This document shows, one piece after another, positions 45,489-55,911 of a DNA stretch of 64,000 nt. Source of the DNA: Roseateles_B flavus (lineage in GTDB: Bacteria; Pseudomonadota; Gammaproteobacteria; Burkholderiales; Burkholderiaceae_C); assembly GCF_039872765.1 (NCBI RefSeq), contig NZ_JBDPZC010000006.1:186001-250000 (forward strand), given 5' to 3'. A program made the translations under genes and the position numbers. How positions within the stretch are numbered: the stretch's first letter is position 1; each line of letters opens with the position of its first letter. Below the pieces are notes generated by a model, which had not been told where the DNA came from, made no database searches, and was given only the letters and a program-made list of their open reading frames with translations.

Positions 45489-45585
45489 CCGGTGTTGGCT
45501 CTGGAGTGGATTGGGTGTTTGGCGACTTCCAGTCTCTCAAACCCAATCCGGATGAACACCGGATACAACCTATTGAAGCTTCACA
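44543..45585. mobile_element. IS481-family insertion sequence, complete
   Basis: 1043-bp element with terminal inverted repeats TGTGAAGCGTCAAGAGG... at 44543 and TGTGAAGCTTCAATAGG... (minus strand) at 45585, matching at about 22 of 25 positions. Flanked by a perfect 6-bp target duplication ACTAGA (44537-44542 and 45586-45591), so the insertion is recent and unrearranged. One transposase gene fills it. Confidence 0.95.
45476..45568 (-). promoter_or_regulatory. Nested inverted repeat sequestering the transposase start
   Basis: On the minus strand, GTTCATCCGG upstream is perfectly complementary to CCGGATGAAC that contains the transposase ATG; inside it GGATTGGGTTTG pairs with CAAACACCCAATCC with one bulge. 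The fold would hide the start codon in any transcript read in from outside, a known way of limiting transposase synthesis from flanking promoters. Confidence 0.6.
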
Positions 45586-45690
45586 ACTAGACCGGCGAAT
45601 AGACCGGCCACGGGCCCCGGCAAGCAGACGCTCTCCTACACCAGCCATCGTGCCCTCAGGGGCGCAGAGGGCTCGCTCCCGGCGGTCTGC

Positions 45691-46725
45691 TCAGGGCTGG
45701 CTGCCGAAGGGAATGGGCGCCAGCACGACCTGGTTGCCCCCGCGACGTTGCGCCTCCTGGATGGCCGACTGAGCGGCTTCCAGCAGTTCCTCCTGGCGCG
45801 AGGCGGTGTGCGGGAAGCTGGCCACGCCCATGGACAGCGAGAGATGCAGGTCCAGGCCCTGCACCACGATGATCTGGGTCACGCACTGCCTGCGCAGCTG
45901 CTCCATGCGCGCATGGGCGGTGGCCAGGCCCACGCCGGACAGCAGCACCGCAAACAGCTGCTCGCCCACGCGGCAGGCCGCGTCCATGGCACGTGTGTTG
46001 GCACGCAGCATGCGGCCCAGCCCTTCCAGCATGCGCAGCTGGGCTTCGGCCCGCAGGTGTTGGACCTCGGCCGGCAAGGGATCCAGGGAGATCAGCACGA
46101 GGGCGAATTCGCGGTGTTCTCGGGTGGAGAGATCGATCTCGCGGAGCAGCTGGTCGTCGAACTGGGCGCGGAGGTAGAGGCCGGAGGTGTCGTCCCGACC
46201 GCTGCCCTTCTCGGACTCGCGACGCAGCAGTTCCATGGACTTCTGCTGCTGCTCGATCTGCTGCAGCGCCCGCTGCAGGTGCGACTCGCGGTGCTTCTCC
46301 TCGGTGCGTTCGGACCACATCGACAGGATGTGATCGGCGCCCAGGGGCACTCGGGTGACCATGAAATCGCGGCGGCGCCCCCCCAGCTCCAGGCGGTGTT
46401 CGCTGACCACCACATTGCGCTGTGCCATGACGGCCTGCTCGACGCGACGCATGGCCTGGACTTCATCGCCCCGCATGAGGTCTACGTCGCTGCTGCCGAC
46501 CAGGGAGGATTCCGTCCGCTCGAAGAGCCGGTCCAGGCCCGCGCTGGCATACACATAGCGGCCGGTGGCCAGGGACTTGACCGCCAGAAAGGCACCCAGC
46601 GGCTCGGCCAGGCTCAACAGGGCTCCGGCTGCACCGCTGTCGGACAGGCCCTGCGACTGCAGCCAGTCCTGCAAGCTGCCCGGGCGGCCTGCCATGCCCT
46701 GTGCGATCGCCGATTGAATGTCCAT
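45691..46725 (-). CDS. PAS-type sensor protein with degenerate GGDEF domain
   Basis: 344 residues from ATG 46725. N-terminal part (residues 40-150) looks like a PAS fold (LAVKSLATGRYVYASAGLDRLFER); a coiled linker (ESHLQRALQQIEQQQKSMELL) leads into a GGDEF fold starting DDTSGLYLRAQFDDQLL. The active-site loop is R-V-GEQLF in place of R-Y-GGDEF, and the metal-binding Asp of the first strand is replaced (LVLISLDPLPAE), so diguanylate cyclase activity is unlikely. Might act as an effector or partner protein. Confidence 0.75.
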   Translation of the reverse strand: MDIQSAIAQGMAGRPGSLQDWLQSQGLSDSGAAGALLSLAEPLGAFLAVKSLATGRYVYASAGLDRLFERTESSLVGSSDVDLMRGDEVQAMRRVEQAVMAQRNVVVSEHRLELGGRRRDFMVTRVPLGADHILSMWSERTEEKHRESHLQRALQQIEQQQKSMELLRRESEKGSGRDDTSGLYLRAQFDDQLLREIDLSTREHREFALVLISLDPLPAEVQHLRAEAQLRMLEGLGRMLRANTRAMDAACRVGEQLFAVLLSGVGLATAHARMEQLRRQCVTQIIVVQGLDLHLSLSMGVASFPHTASRQEELLEAAQSAIQEAQRRGGNQVVLAPIPFGSQP

Positions 46726-47087
46726 GCCTTGAAAGCCTTCTTGCTTCTTTCCAATGCTCCCTCGCGCCGGCCCGTGAGCGCGCCCTCGCAGACGCGCACC
46801 GGGCGACCAGTCCATCCTTTGCATGGATGTTCGCTGGCGGCCTTTGAATGCTCCGCGCATGGTAGCCAAATCCGGAGCGCTTGGCGGTCACGCCTGCCCC
46901 CTATTTGGGTCATCCTTCTCGTCCGGGAAGCCCCCAGGTTCATTGTGCGGATGGCGCGCGCCACATCCTTTGGCAGGTTATCGCGCCCATGCAGCGAAAA
47001 TACCTGATTTCCGCCCTGCCTTGCCCCTTGGCTTGCCTGCGGATTCGATCCCTGCTCAGTGCCCTTTCCCGCGCCGCTTCAGCCTTC
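46726..47087. other. Divergent intergenic region
   Basis: About 360 bp between the degenerate GGDEF gene (leftward) and the HI0933-type flavoprotein (rightward); it must hold both promoters. No strong -35/-10 pair, repeat or RNA gene was found. The flavoprotein frame is open back to 46881, with in-frame ATG at 46989, but without family similarity. Confidence 0.4.
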
Positions 47088-48332
47088 ATGTCTGCCCCCC
47101 CTGACTTCGACCTTCTCATCATCGGCGCCGGAGCTGCCGGCCTCTTCTGTGCTGCCCAGGCCGGCCAGCTGGGATTGCGAGCCCTGCTGATCGACCATTC
47201 GCCCCGGCTGGCGGAAAAGATCCGCATTTCCGGCGGCGGACGCTGCAACTTCACCAACCGCGAAGCCGGCCCCGGCAATTACCTCTCCGAGAATCCGCAC
47301 TTCTGCCGCTCTGCCCTGGCACGTTACACGCCCCAGGATTTCATGGCCTTGCTGCAGAAACATGGCATCGGCTTCCATGAGAAGCACCGCGGCCAATTGT
47401 TCTGTGACGAAGGCAGCGAGCGCATCATCCAGATGCTGAGAGATGAGTGCGACGCCGTGGGCGTGCAGCGCTGGCAGCCCTGCACCGTGGCGGCCGTCCA
47501 TGCCCTGGACCAGGGCTTCGAGCTGGAGACCAGCCAGGGCCCCGTGCGCGCCCCCTCCCTCGTGGTGGCCTGTGGCGGCCTGCCCGTGCCCAAGATCGGT
47601 GCCAGCGACTTCGGCCTGCGCCTGGCCCGGCAGTTCGGCCATGAGCTGGTCACACCGCGCCCGGCGCTCGTGCCCCTGACCTTCTCCGAGCAAAGCTGGG
47701 CGCCCTTTGCCGAGCTGGCCGGCCTGTCGCTGGAAGTCGTCGTCAGCGCGGGCCAGGGCAAGCAGCGCACCCGCTTTCTGGAGGACCTGCTGTTCACCCA
47801 CCGCGGCCTCAGCGGTCCCGCCATCCTGCAGATCTCCAGCTACTGGCAGCCAGGCCAGGCCATCGAGATCGACCTCCTGCCTACCCTGGACCTGGCGGCA
47901 GCCCTGCGCGAGGCCAAGTCGGGCAGCCGCAAGCAGCTGGGCAACGTGCTGGGCGAATGGATGCCCGCCCGCCTGGCCCAGACCTGGCTGGCCCAGCAGG
48001 GACTGGACGGAAGCCGCCCCATGGCCGATTGCAAGGACAAGGACCTCGAAGCCCTCGCCCGCAGCCTCAAGCAATGGCAACTCACGCCCGCCGGCGATGA
48101 GGGATGGAAGAAGGCTGAGGTGATGCGGGGTGGCGTCAGCACGCGTGAGCTCAGCTCCCAGACCCTGGAGAGCCGGCGCCAGCCGGGCCTGTACTTCATC
48201 GGCGAGGTCGTGGACGTCACCGGCTGGCTGGGCGGCTACAACTTCCAGTGGGCCTGGGCAAGCGCCCATGCCTGCGCCCAGGGCGTCCTGGCCCGCCAGC
48301 AGCAGCTGAGCGCTGATGCGGCAACTGCCTGA
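47088..48332 (+). CDS. HI0933-family FAD-dependent oxidoreductase (YhiN-like)
   Basis: 414 residues from ATG 47088. FAD-binding Rossmann motif LIIGAGAAGLFCAAQAGQLG and the family-typical EKIRISGGGRCNFTN follow directly; C-terminal GWLGGYNFQWAWASAHACAQG closes the flavin site. Biological substrate is not known for this family. Stands alone before rpsU. Confidence 0.9.
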   Translation: MSAPPDFDLLIIGAGAAGLFCAAQAGQLGLRALLIDHSPRLAEKIRISGGGRCNFTNREAGPGNYLSENPHFCRSALARYTPQDFMALLQKHGIGFHEKHRGQLFCDEGSERIIQMLRDECDAVGVQRWQPCTVAAVHALDQGFELETSQGPVRAPSLVVACGGLPVPKIGASDFGLRLARQFGHELVTPRPALVPLTFSEQSWAPFAELAGLSLEVVVSAGQGKQRTRFLEDLLFTHRGLSGPAILQISSYWQPGQAIEIDLLPTLDLAAALREAKSGSRKQLGNVLGEWMPARLAQTWLAQQGLDGSRPMADCKDKDLEALARSLKQWQLTPAGDEGWKKAEVMRGGVSTRELSSQTLESRRQPGLYFIGEVVDVTGWLGGYNFQWAWASAHACAQGVLARQQQLSADAATA

Positions 48333-48351
48333 ACCCCGCCTCGGCGGTATC

Positions 48352-48381
48352 TTGGCGAAGTGTCAAATCTGTGGCTATAAT
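48352..48381 (+). promoter_or_regulatory. rpsU promoter
   Basis: TTGGCG (48352-48357) and a perfect TATAAT (48376-48381) with 18-bp spacing. The transcript leader of about 130 nt contains a strong hairpin GAAGCGGA/TCCGCTTC (48417-48443). Confidence 0.75.
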
Positions 48382-48516
48382 CCCGGTCTTTGCTAGCAAA
48401 CCAGCGCGTCGATTCGGAAGCGGACTCCGGATACTTCCGCTTCAGAACTGCCGGACCAATCCTGGTTTGAACAGTTCAGGCGAACACCGAGCGCACATTG
48501 AAGGAACCATTGCTTC

Positions 48517-48729
48517 ATGACCACCATTCGCGTCAAAGAAAACGAGCCGTTCGACGTGGCCCTGCGTCGCTTCAAGCGCACCATCGAAAAGCTGGGCCTG
48601 CTCACCGAGCTGCGTGCTCGTGAGTTCTACGAAAAGCCCACCGCCGAGCGCAAGCGCAAGAAGGCTGCCGCCGTCAAGCGTCATTACAAGCGCGTGCGCA
48701 GCATGCAGCTGCCCAAGAAGCTGTACTGA
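48517..48729 (+). CDS. rpsU: 30S ribosomal protein S21
   Basis: Small basic subunit protein, 70 residues, needed for initiation at structured mRNAs. [20 protein letters not shown] and the Lys/Arg-rich C-terminus [17 protein letters not shown] are typical. AAGGA precedes the ATG. Confidence 0.98.
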
Positions 48730-48804
48730 GCTTCTTGCTGAGCTTGTCGTTTTCTGGCGCCGTCAGGCGTCCACGCTGCTGAAGAGGCTTGCCTCTTCAA
48801 CAAA

Positions 48805-48834
48805 GCCCGCGCAGGACGCTGTCGCGGGCTTTTT
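48805..48834 (+). terminator. Rho-independent terminator of rpsU
   Basis: Stem GCCCGCG (48805-48811) with CGCGGGC (48823-48829) followed by five T. A second palindrome GAAGAGGC-TT-GCCTCTTC (about 48781-48798) precedes it. Confidence 0.85.
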
Positions 48835-48902
48835 CCATTTCGGCGCTTGATTCAGGTCCTGAACCAGGCCGACCGTCCGCCTCTTTTTACCGATTGATCC
48901 CC

Positions 48903-49349
48903 ATGACGCTCAAAGAACGCATCACCGAAGACATGAAGGCCGCCATGCGCGCCAAGGAAGCCGACAAGCTCTCCACCATCCGCATGCTGCTGGCCGCCGT
49001 CAAGCAGAAGGAGGTCGACGAGCGGGTGGAGGTGGACGACGTCATGCTGGTTGGCATCGTGGACAAGCTCATCAAGCAGCGCAAGGACGCCATCGCCCAG
49101 TACACCGCCGCCGCGCGCCAGGACCTGGCTGACAAGGAAGCCGCGGAAGTCGTGGTCCTGGAAGCCTATCTGCCGGCCCGCCTCAGCGAAGCCGAAATCC
49201 AGTCCGCCGTGGCCGCCATCGTGGCCGAGCTGGGCGCCAAGGGCCCGGGCGACATGGGCAAGGTGATGGGCGCCGTCAAGACCCAGCTGGCCGGCAAGGC
49301 CGACATGGGACTGGTGTCTGCCGCGGTCAAGAAGGCCCTGGCGCCCTGA
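48903..49349 (+). CDS. GatB/YqeY domain protein
   Basis: 148 residues from ATG 48903 (MTLKERITEDMKAAMRAKEADKL in pieces). Conserved LSTIRMLLAAVKQKEVD and EAYLPARLSEAEI identify the YqeY family, related to the tRNA-binding tail of GatB. Found next to rpsU (and dnaG) in many bacteria; function in tRNA amidation is suspected only. Confidence 0.93.
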   Translation: MTLKERITEDMKAAMRAKEADKLSTIRMLLAAVKQKEVDERVEVDDVMLVGIVDKLIKQRKDAIAQYTAAARQDLADKEAAEVVVLEAYLPARLSEAEIQSAVAAIVAELGAKGPGDMGKVMGAVKTQLAGKADMGLVSAAVKKALAP

Positions 49350-49392
49350 TCCCGCTAGCATCACCCGCCTGCACCACACGGAGCCTCGCACC

Positions 49393-49734
49393 ATGCCCCT
49401 GCCGCTCAATCGCCTGACGCCCGACTTCGCCGTCGCCCCTCAGCTGGAGCCTGCGGCCATGGCCGAGGCCGCCGCTGCGGGCTTTCGCAGCGTGATCAAC
49501 AACCGCCCCGACGGCGAGGGCGGCCCCGAGCAGCCCAGCAGCGCCAGCGTGGCCGCCGCTGCGGCCGAGGCGGGCCTGCAGTACGCACATCTGCCGGTGG
49601 CGGGCGGCTATCAGTCGCCAGAGGAGATTGCCGCCTTCCGCGAGCTGCTGGTCACCCTGCCGGGCCCCGTGCTGGCTTTCTGCCGCTCGGGCGCACGCTG
49701 CACCAAGCTCTACGTGGCAGCCACCCAGGGCTGA
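49393..49734 (+). CDS. DUF442 / TIGR01244 family phosphatase-like protein
   Basis: 113 residues. Starts LNRLTPDFAVAPQLEP and has FRSVINNRPDGEG and the P-loop-like FCRSGARCTKLY, matching the phosphatase-like domain found alone or fused to persulfide dioxygenase-like proteins (Blh). Predicted dual-specificity phosphatase or sulfur-related role; substrate unknown. Confidence 0.85.
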   Translation: MPLPLNRLTPDFAVAPQLEPAAMAEAAAAGFRSVINNRPDGEGGPEQPSSASVAAAAAEAGLQYAHLPVAGGYQSPEEIAAFRELLVTLPGPVLAFCRSGARCTKLYVAATQG

Positions 49735-49891
49735 ACACGGCCGGCGGCCCCACGACGAGGACGCCGCCCCCGCCTGCTCGGGGCTTACCCTCATCCGGCG
49801 TCGAATTCAGGCAGCGTTCAGCGGGCAATCGATACAGTCCGGAGCAAGCTGGCAGGGCCCACCGCCCTGCCCTTTGCTCCAGGAATTGCCC

Positions 49892-50496
49892 ATGAATGCC
49901 TTGATTGCCTTTGCGGAGGCCATCGACAGACTCAACGACCGGTTCGGCGTGCTCGCCGAATGGGCCGTGCTGCTGTCCTGCCTCATCAGCGCGGCCAATG
50001 CCGTCGTCCGCTACACCCTCGACTACAGCTCGAACTCCTTCCTCGAGATCCAGTGGTACCTGTTCGCCGTCTGCGTGATGCTGGGCGCGGCGCAGGTGCT
50101 GCGCATCAACGAGCATGTGCGGGTGGACCTGGTCTACAGCCGCCTGTCCGGCAAGGGCAAGGTGATGGTCGATCTCTTCGGCATCACCGTCTTCCTGCTG
50201 CCCGTGATCGGCTACATGGCCTGGCTGTCCTGGGGACTGTTCATGGGCAAGCTGACCACGGGCATGCGGCCGGACGACAGCATCGCCAGCCTGGGCTTCC
50301 TGGCCTATGTACACAAGCTGCTGGTGAGCGGTGAGGTCTCCAGCAATGCCGGCGGTCTGATCCGCTGGCCCGCCGTGCTGATGCTGCCCCTGGGCTTCGC
50401 CATGGTCTGGCTGCAGGGCGTGGCCGAGATCATCAAGCGCATCGGCTGGCTGGGCCACCGCTACAACATGGACACGCACTACGAGAGGCCCCTGCA

Positions 50497-50500
<4 letters not shown>
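49892..50500 (+). CDS. TRAP transporter small permease (DctQ family)
   Basis: Four-helix accessory subunit of a sodium-dependent TRAP transporter, 202 residues. ATG 49892 follows AGGAATTGCCC. Helices at about residues 20-42, 55-72, 95-115 and 160-178; QWYLFAVCVMLGAAQVLRINEHVRVD is the family signature. Overlaps the large permease by 4 bp. Confidence 0.92.
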
Positions 50501-52083
<1,583 letters not shown>

Positions 52084-52103
52084 TCTTGCCCCTGGCAAGG
52101 CGG

Positions 52104-52135
52104 AGCCGGCTGATGGCAACGTCAGCCGGCTTTTT
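52104..52135 (+). terminator. Rho-independent terminator of the TRAP genes
   Basis: Stem AGCCGGCTG (52104-52112) with CAGCCGGCT (52123-52131) and a T-run, 20 bp behind the DctM stop. Confidence 0.9.
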
Positions 52136-52162
52136 CACGGCCCGCCTTTGTATAGTGCCGCC

Positions 52163-52564
52163 ATGGCCGCCCTTCACGAAAGCACGGACTTCCCTGGCAA
52201 GGCGGCGCTGCCGAAACGCTGGCAGGGCGACGTCTACCGGTACTGCACCTTTGCCGATCTGGAGCTGGAAGGTCAGGCGTTCGAGGGCCTGCTGGACGCT
52301 TGCGTCCTGAGCCACTGCACCTGGTACTGGGGCCTGTTCAATGGCACCCGCTTCATCGAGGTGGAGTTCCGCAACTGCGTGTTCCGCGGCACGGCCTTCG
52401 CTGCCTGCATCTTCGTGACATGCAGGTTCGTGAACTGCCGCTTCATCAAGGACCGCATGGACTCGCCCTGCAGGTTCGACGACTGCGCCTGGCATGCCTG
52501 CGAGCAGCTGGGCTGCGAGGGTCTGCCGCACACGGATGCGGCAGCACTGGCCGCGCCGCGTTGA
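52163..52564 (+). CDS. Pentapeptide-repeat-like protein
   Basis: 133 residues from ATG 52163. The middle shows A(D/N)LXX-like five-residue rhythm with F or L at the centre: CTFADLELEGQAFEGLLDAC, FIEVEFRNCVFRGTAFAACI and FVTCRFVNCRFIKDR. Ten cysteines, many at turn positions. Probably a short right-handed quadrilateral helix; function unknown. A TATAGT box ends 7 bp before the start, so the promoter overlaps the terminator of the TRAP genes. Confidence 0.6.
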   Translation: MAALHESTDFPGKAALPKRWQGDVYRYCTFADLELEGQAFEGLLDACVLSHCTWYWGLFNGTRFIEVEFRNCVFRGTAFAACIFVTCRFVNCRFIKDRMDSPCRFDDCAWHACEQLGCEGLPHTDAAALAAPR

Positions 52565-52616
52565 CGGCCCGGCAGCTTGCCGATCGCCCAGGCGCCGCCG
52601 CTTGACCTGCCCGGCC

Positions 52617-53219
52617 TCACAGCCCGCCGATGAAATAGCGCTTCAAGCCGGCCAGCACCATTTCCACGGCGATGGCCGTCAGCACCAGGCCCATCAGCTT
52701 CTCGATGGCCGAGACCACCGAGTCGCCCAGCAGCTTGCGGATGCGGTCCGCCAGGACCAGGGTCAGGCCGGAGATCAACATGGCGGCGGTCAGGGCGCCC
52801 ACCCATTCCATGATGCGGTCCGGCTGGCGCGAGGCCAGCAGCAGCACGGTGGCCATCGCGGACGGGCCGGCCAGCAGGGGCACGGCCAGCGGGAAGATCA
52901 GGGGTTCGCGACCCGGCTCCACGCCATAGGCCGATTCGCCAGAGCTGCCGAAGATCATGCGCATCGCGATGATCAGCAGGATCACGCCGCCGGCCACCTC
53001 CAGCGAGCGCTCGGACAGATGCATGACGCGAAGGAAGCCGTCGCCCAGGAACATGAAGGCGAAGAGCACCAGAAAGGCGATGCTGACCTCGCGCACGGCC
53101 ACCTTGACGCGACGCTCCTTGGGCACGGCACGCATGATGGGGATGAAGATGGGGAGGCTGCCCAGGGGATCCAGCACCAGCAGGAGCAGGATCAGGGCGG
53201 AGAGAAAGCTGTGGTCCAT
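52617..53219 (-). CDS. MarC family membrane protein
   Basis: 200 residues with six membrane helices; family motifs LVLDPLGSLPIFIPI near the N-terminus and PLAVPLLAGPSAMATVLLLA in the middle. MarC/UPF0056 proteins are integral membrane proteins of unknown transport function (not multidrug pumps despite the name). Confidence 0.93.
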   Translation of the reverse strand: MDHSFLSALILLLLVLDPLGSLPIFIPIMRAVPKERRVKVAVREVSIAFLVLFAFMFLGDGFLRVMHLSERSLEVAGGVILLIIAMRMIFGSSGESAYGVEPGREPLIFPLAVPLLAGPSAMATVLLLASRQPDRIMEWVGALTAAMLISGLTLVLADRIRKLLGDSVVSAIEKLMGLVLTAIAVEMVLAGLKRYFIGGL

Positions 53220-53354
53220 GGGGCGCTATTGTCGGCGAGTTCGGCCAGCGGACCGCGGGTTAACCATTAGCACGCGTGCCATCCTCACGCGAAGCGGCCT
53301 GCGATCATGCTGGCCAGCCGCCGCCTTCGCCCTTGCATGCCCCTCTCGTCCGCC

Positions 53355-53825
53355 ATGCCCCACGCCCCACTCGACACCCTGGACAGCCGCATCGTCGAAA
53401 TCCTCCAGCGCGAAGGCCGCATCGCCAATGTGGACCTGGCCGCGCGGGTGCAGCTCTCGGCACCGCAGTGCTTCCGTCGGGTCCGGGCGCTGGAGGAGCG
53501 CGGCGTGCTGCGCGGCTACCGGGCCGAGGTGGACCCACAGTCCCTGGGCCTGGGCGTGACCGCCTATGTGAGCCTCAATATCGAGGCGCAGGCCTTTGTG
53601 CGGGTCCGGGACATCGAGACGCTGCTGAAGGCCTTCCCCGAGATCCTGGAATGCCACACCGTCTCGGGAGACTGCGACTACCTGCTCAAGGTGGTGGCAG
53701 CCGACCTCAAGTCACTCTCTCAGTTCCTGACCGACAAGCTCATGCAGCTGCCCGGCGTGGCCGATGTCCGCTCCATGATCTGCCTGGAAGAGATCAAGCC
53801 CCCCTCCCCCCTGCCGGTGCGCTGA
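53355..53825 (+). CDS. Lrp/AsnC family transcriptional regulator
   Basis: 156 residues from ATG 53355 (MPHAPLDTLDSRIVEIL); ATG 53337 and 53307 are in frame and possible, none has a ribosome site. N-terminal helix-turn-helix (NVDLAARVQLSAPQCFRRVRAL) and C-terminal RAM ligand domain (YVSLNIEAQAFVRVRDIETLL; CHTVSGDCDYLLKVVAADL). Divergent from marC and may control it. Confidence 0.9.
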   Translation: MPHAPLDTLDSRIVEILQREGRIANVDLAARVQLSAPQCFRRVRALEERGVLRGYRAEVDPQSLGLGVTAYVSLNIEAQAFVRVRDIETLLKAFPEILECHTVSGDCDYLLKVVAADLKSLSQFLTDKLMQLPGVADVRSMICLEEIKPPSPLPVR

Positions 53826-53894
53826 GCGGCGTTCAGGCAGCCGGCATGCCGCAGGCAAGACCTGCCCCCTCTCCTGTCCGCGCTTCTGAGCCCT

Positions 53895-54848
53895 TCAGCC
53901 ACGCGGATGATGCTGGGCGTGCAGGGCCTTGAGGCGCTCGCGCGCCACGTGGGTGTAGATCTGCGTGGTCGACAGGTCGGCATGCCCCAGCAGCAACTGA
54001 ACCGCGCGCAGGTCGGCACCATGGTTCAGCAAATGGGTGGCAAAGGCATGGCGCAGGGTGTGCGGCGAGATGCTCTGCCGGATCCCGGCCTGCAGCGCGT
54101 ACTTCTTGACCAGGCGCCAGAACATCTGCCGGCTCAGGGCCTCGCCGTAGCGGTTCAGGAACAGCGCCTCGGGCTGCGCGCCGGCGGCCAGCTGGGGGCG
54201 CGCTTCGTGCAGATAGCGCAGCAGCCAGTCGCGCGCCACTTCGCCAAAGGGCAGGAGGCGTTCCTTGCTGCCCTTGCCCATCACCCGCATGGCCGCTTCC
54301 TTGAGACCCACATGCAGCGTCTTCAGCTCCACCAGTTCGCTGACCCGCAGGCCGCTGGCATACATCAGCTCCAGCATGGCGCGATCACGCAGGCCCAGGG
54401 GCTGGTCCACGTCCGGCGCGTTCAGCAGGGACTCGACCTGCGCCTGCGTGAGCGTCTTGATGCTGCGCTGCAGGCGGTGTGAGGGCAGCAGCTGCAGGGT
54501 CGGGTCTTGCCTCAGCCGCCCTTCGCGAAGGGCCCAGCGGAAGTAGCGCTTGAAGCAGCTCAGACGCCGATTGGCGCTGCTGGGCTTGCTGCCCTCGTGG
54601 CGGACGCTGATGTAGGCCTGGAGATCGGCCTGGCTGGCCTCGTCCAGGCTGCGCCCCAGTTCGGCATCCAGCCAGTCCGCGAGAAGGGCCAGGTCGCGGC
54701 CGTAGGCCTGGCGGGTGGCCGCGGACAGGCCGTCCTCCAGCCACAGCGTCTCCAGGAAGAGCTCGGCGGACTGTGCGCTGCTCCGGCGGGCCGCACTGGA
54801 AGGCACGCCAGGCGGAGCCAGGACGGCTGTCTTGCGAGCACGCGGCAC
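53895..54848 (-). CDS. xerD: Site-specific tyrosine recombinase XerD
   Basis: Chromosome dimer resolvase acting with XerC at dif. 317 residues. N-terminal SAM-like domain (FLETLWLEDGLSAATRQAYGRDL) and catalytic domain with Arg (YASGLRVSELVEL), Lys (GKGSKERLLPFG), H-x-x-R (SPHTLRHAFATHLL), His (LLGHADLSTTQIY) and Tyr (QIYTHV). The end HAQHHPRG is typical of XerD, not XerC. Confidence 0.93.
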   Translation of the reverse strand: MPRARKTAVLAPPGVPSSAARRSSAQSAELFLETLWLEDGLSAATRQAYGRDLALLADWLDAELGRSLDEASQADLQAYISVRHEGSKPSSANRRLSCFKRYFRWALREGRLRQDPTLQLLPSHRLQRSIKTLTQAQVESLLNAPDVDQPLGLRDRAMLELMYASGLRVSELVELKTLHVGLKEAAMRVMGKGSKERLLPFGEVARDWLLRYLHEARPQLAAGAQPEALFLNRYGEALSRQMFWRLVKKYALQAGIRQSISPHTLRHAFATHLLNHGADLRAVQLLLGHADLSTTQIYTHVARERLKALHAQHHPRG

Positions 54849-54857
54849 GGAAGGGGC

Positions 54858-55832
54858 TCAGTCCAGCTTCAGCTTCTGGGTCTCCACGACCTTCTTGTAG
54901 ACCTCGTACTCGGCCTTGATCTGGGCCGCGAACTGCTCGGGCGTGTTGGCCACGATCAGGGAACCGGTGTCTTCGATGCGCTTGCGCACATCGGGCATCT
55001 CCAGCGTCTTCTTGACGGCCGTGTTGACCTTGTCCACCACCTCCCTGGGCAGGCCCTTGGGCCCGTAGATGCCGTAGTAGGCCATGCGGTTCACCGGCTC
55101 CAGGCCGACCTCCTTGAAGGTAGGCACCTGGGGCAGCTGGGCCAGGCGCTGGGGCGCGGCCACGACGATGGGGATCAGGCGCCCGTCCTTGATGAAGGGC
55201 AGCGCCGAAGGCAGGTTGTCGAAGATCATGGGCACCTGGCCGGCCACCGTGTCATTGAGGGCCGGGCCCGCGCCGCGGTAGGGGATGTGCAGCACGAAGA
55301 CGCCGGCCAGGGACTTGTACAGCTCCATCTGCAGGTGGCCGATGCCGCCGGTGCCCGAGGTCGCGTAGCTGTGCTTGCCCGGGTTCTTCTTGAGCTCGGC
55401 CAGGAAGCCTTTGTAGTCGCGGGCCGGGAAGCTGGGATGGACCGCGATGATGTTGGGCGTGGCCGCCACGTTGATGATGGGCGTGAAGTCGGTCAGCGGG
55501 TTGTAGGGGATCTTGGGGTCGATGGCCGGATTGGCCGCGGTGGTCGAGACCGTGGCCATGCCCAGGGAGTAGCCGTCCGGTGCGGACTTGGCCGTCTCGT
55601 TGGCGCCCACCTTGCCGCCGCCGGCCTTGTTCTCCACGATCATGGTCTGGCCCAGCGGGCCGTTGATCTTCTCGGCCACCACGCGGGCCACGATGTCCGT
55701 GGTGCCGCCCGGCGCGAAGGGCACGACCAGCTTGACCGGCTTGTTCGGATAGGCCTGGGCCAGGACCATCCCGGGCGTTGCCAGGGCCGCCAGGGCCAGG
55801 GGAATGTGCTTGAGAATCGTGCGACGGCTCAT
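54858..55832 (-). CDS. Bug-family (TctC) periplasmic substrate-binding protein
   Basis: 324 residues. Signal peptide MSRRTILKHIPLALAALATP...VLAQA, mature start YPNKPVKLVVPFAPGGTTDIVAR, and later YATSGTGGIGHLQMELYKSLAG and HIPYRGAGPALNDTVAGQV, all diagnostic of Bug receptors, which bind carboxylates. No tctA/tctB permease genes are near, as is usual for the many orphan Bug genes of Burkholderiales. Starts with close spacing (9 bp) before xerD. Confidence 0.93.
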   Translation of the reverse strand: MSRRTILKHIPLALAALATPGMVLAQAYPNKPVKLVVPFAPGGTTDIVARVVAEKINGPLGQTMIVENKAGGGKVGANETAKSAPDGYSLGMATVSTTAANPAIDPKIPYNPLTDFTPIINVAATPNIIAVHPSFPARDYKGFLAELKKNPGKHSYATSGTGGIGHLQMELYKSLAGVFVLHIPYRGAGPALNDTVAGQVPMIFDNLPSALPFIKDGRLIPIVVAAPQRLAQLPQVPTFKEVGLEPVNRMAYYGIYGPKGLPREVVDKVNTAVKKTLEMPDVRKRIEDTGSLIVANTPEQFAAQIKAEYEVYKKVVETQKLKLD

Positions 55833-55911
55833 GGGGCTCCTCTCGTGTACTGGCTGAAGGGAGGTGCCAGTCTATGCCAGCTCGGGGCCTCCAGGCCTCG
55901 GCGCGGGCGGT

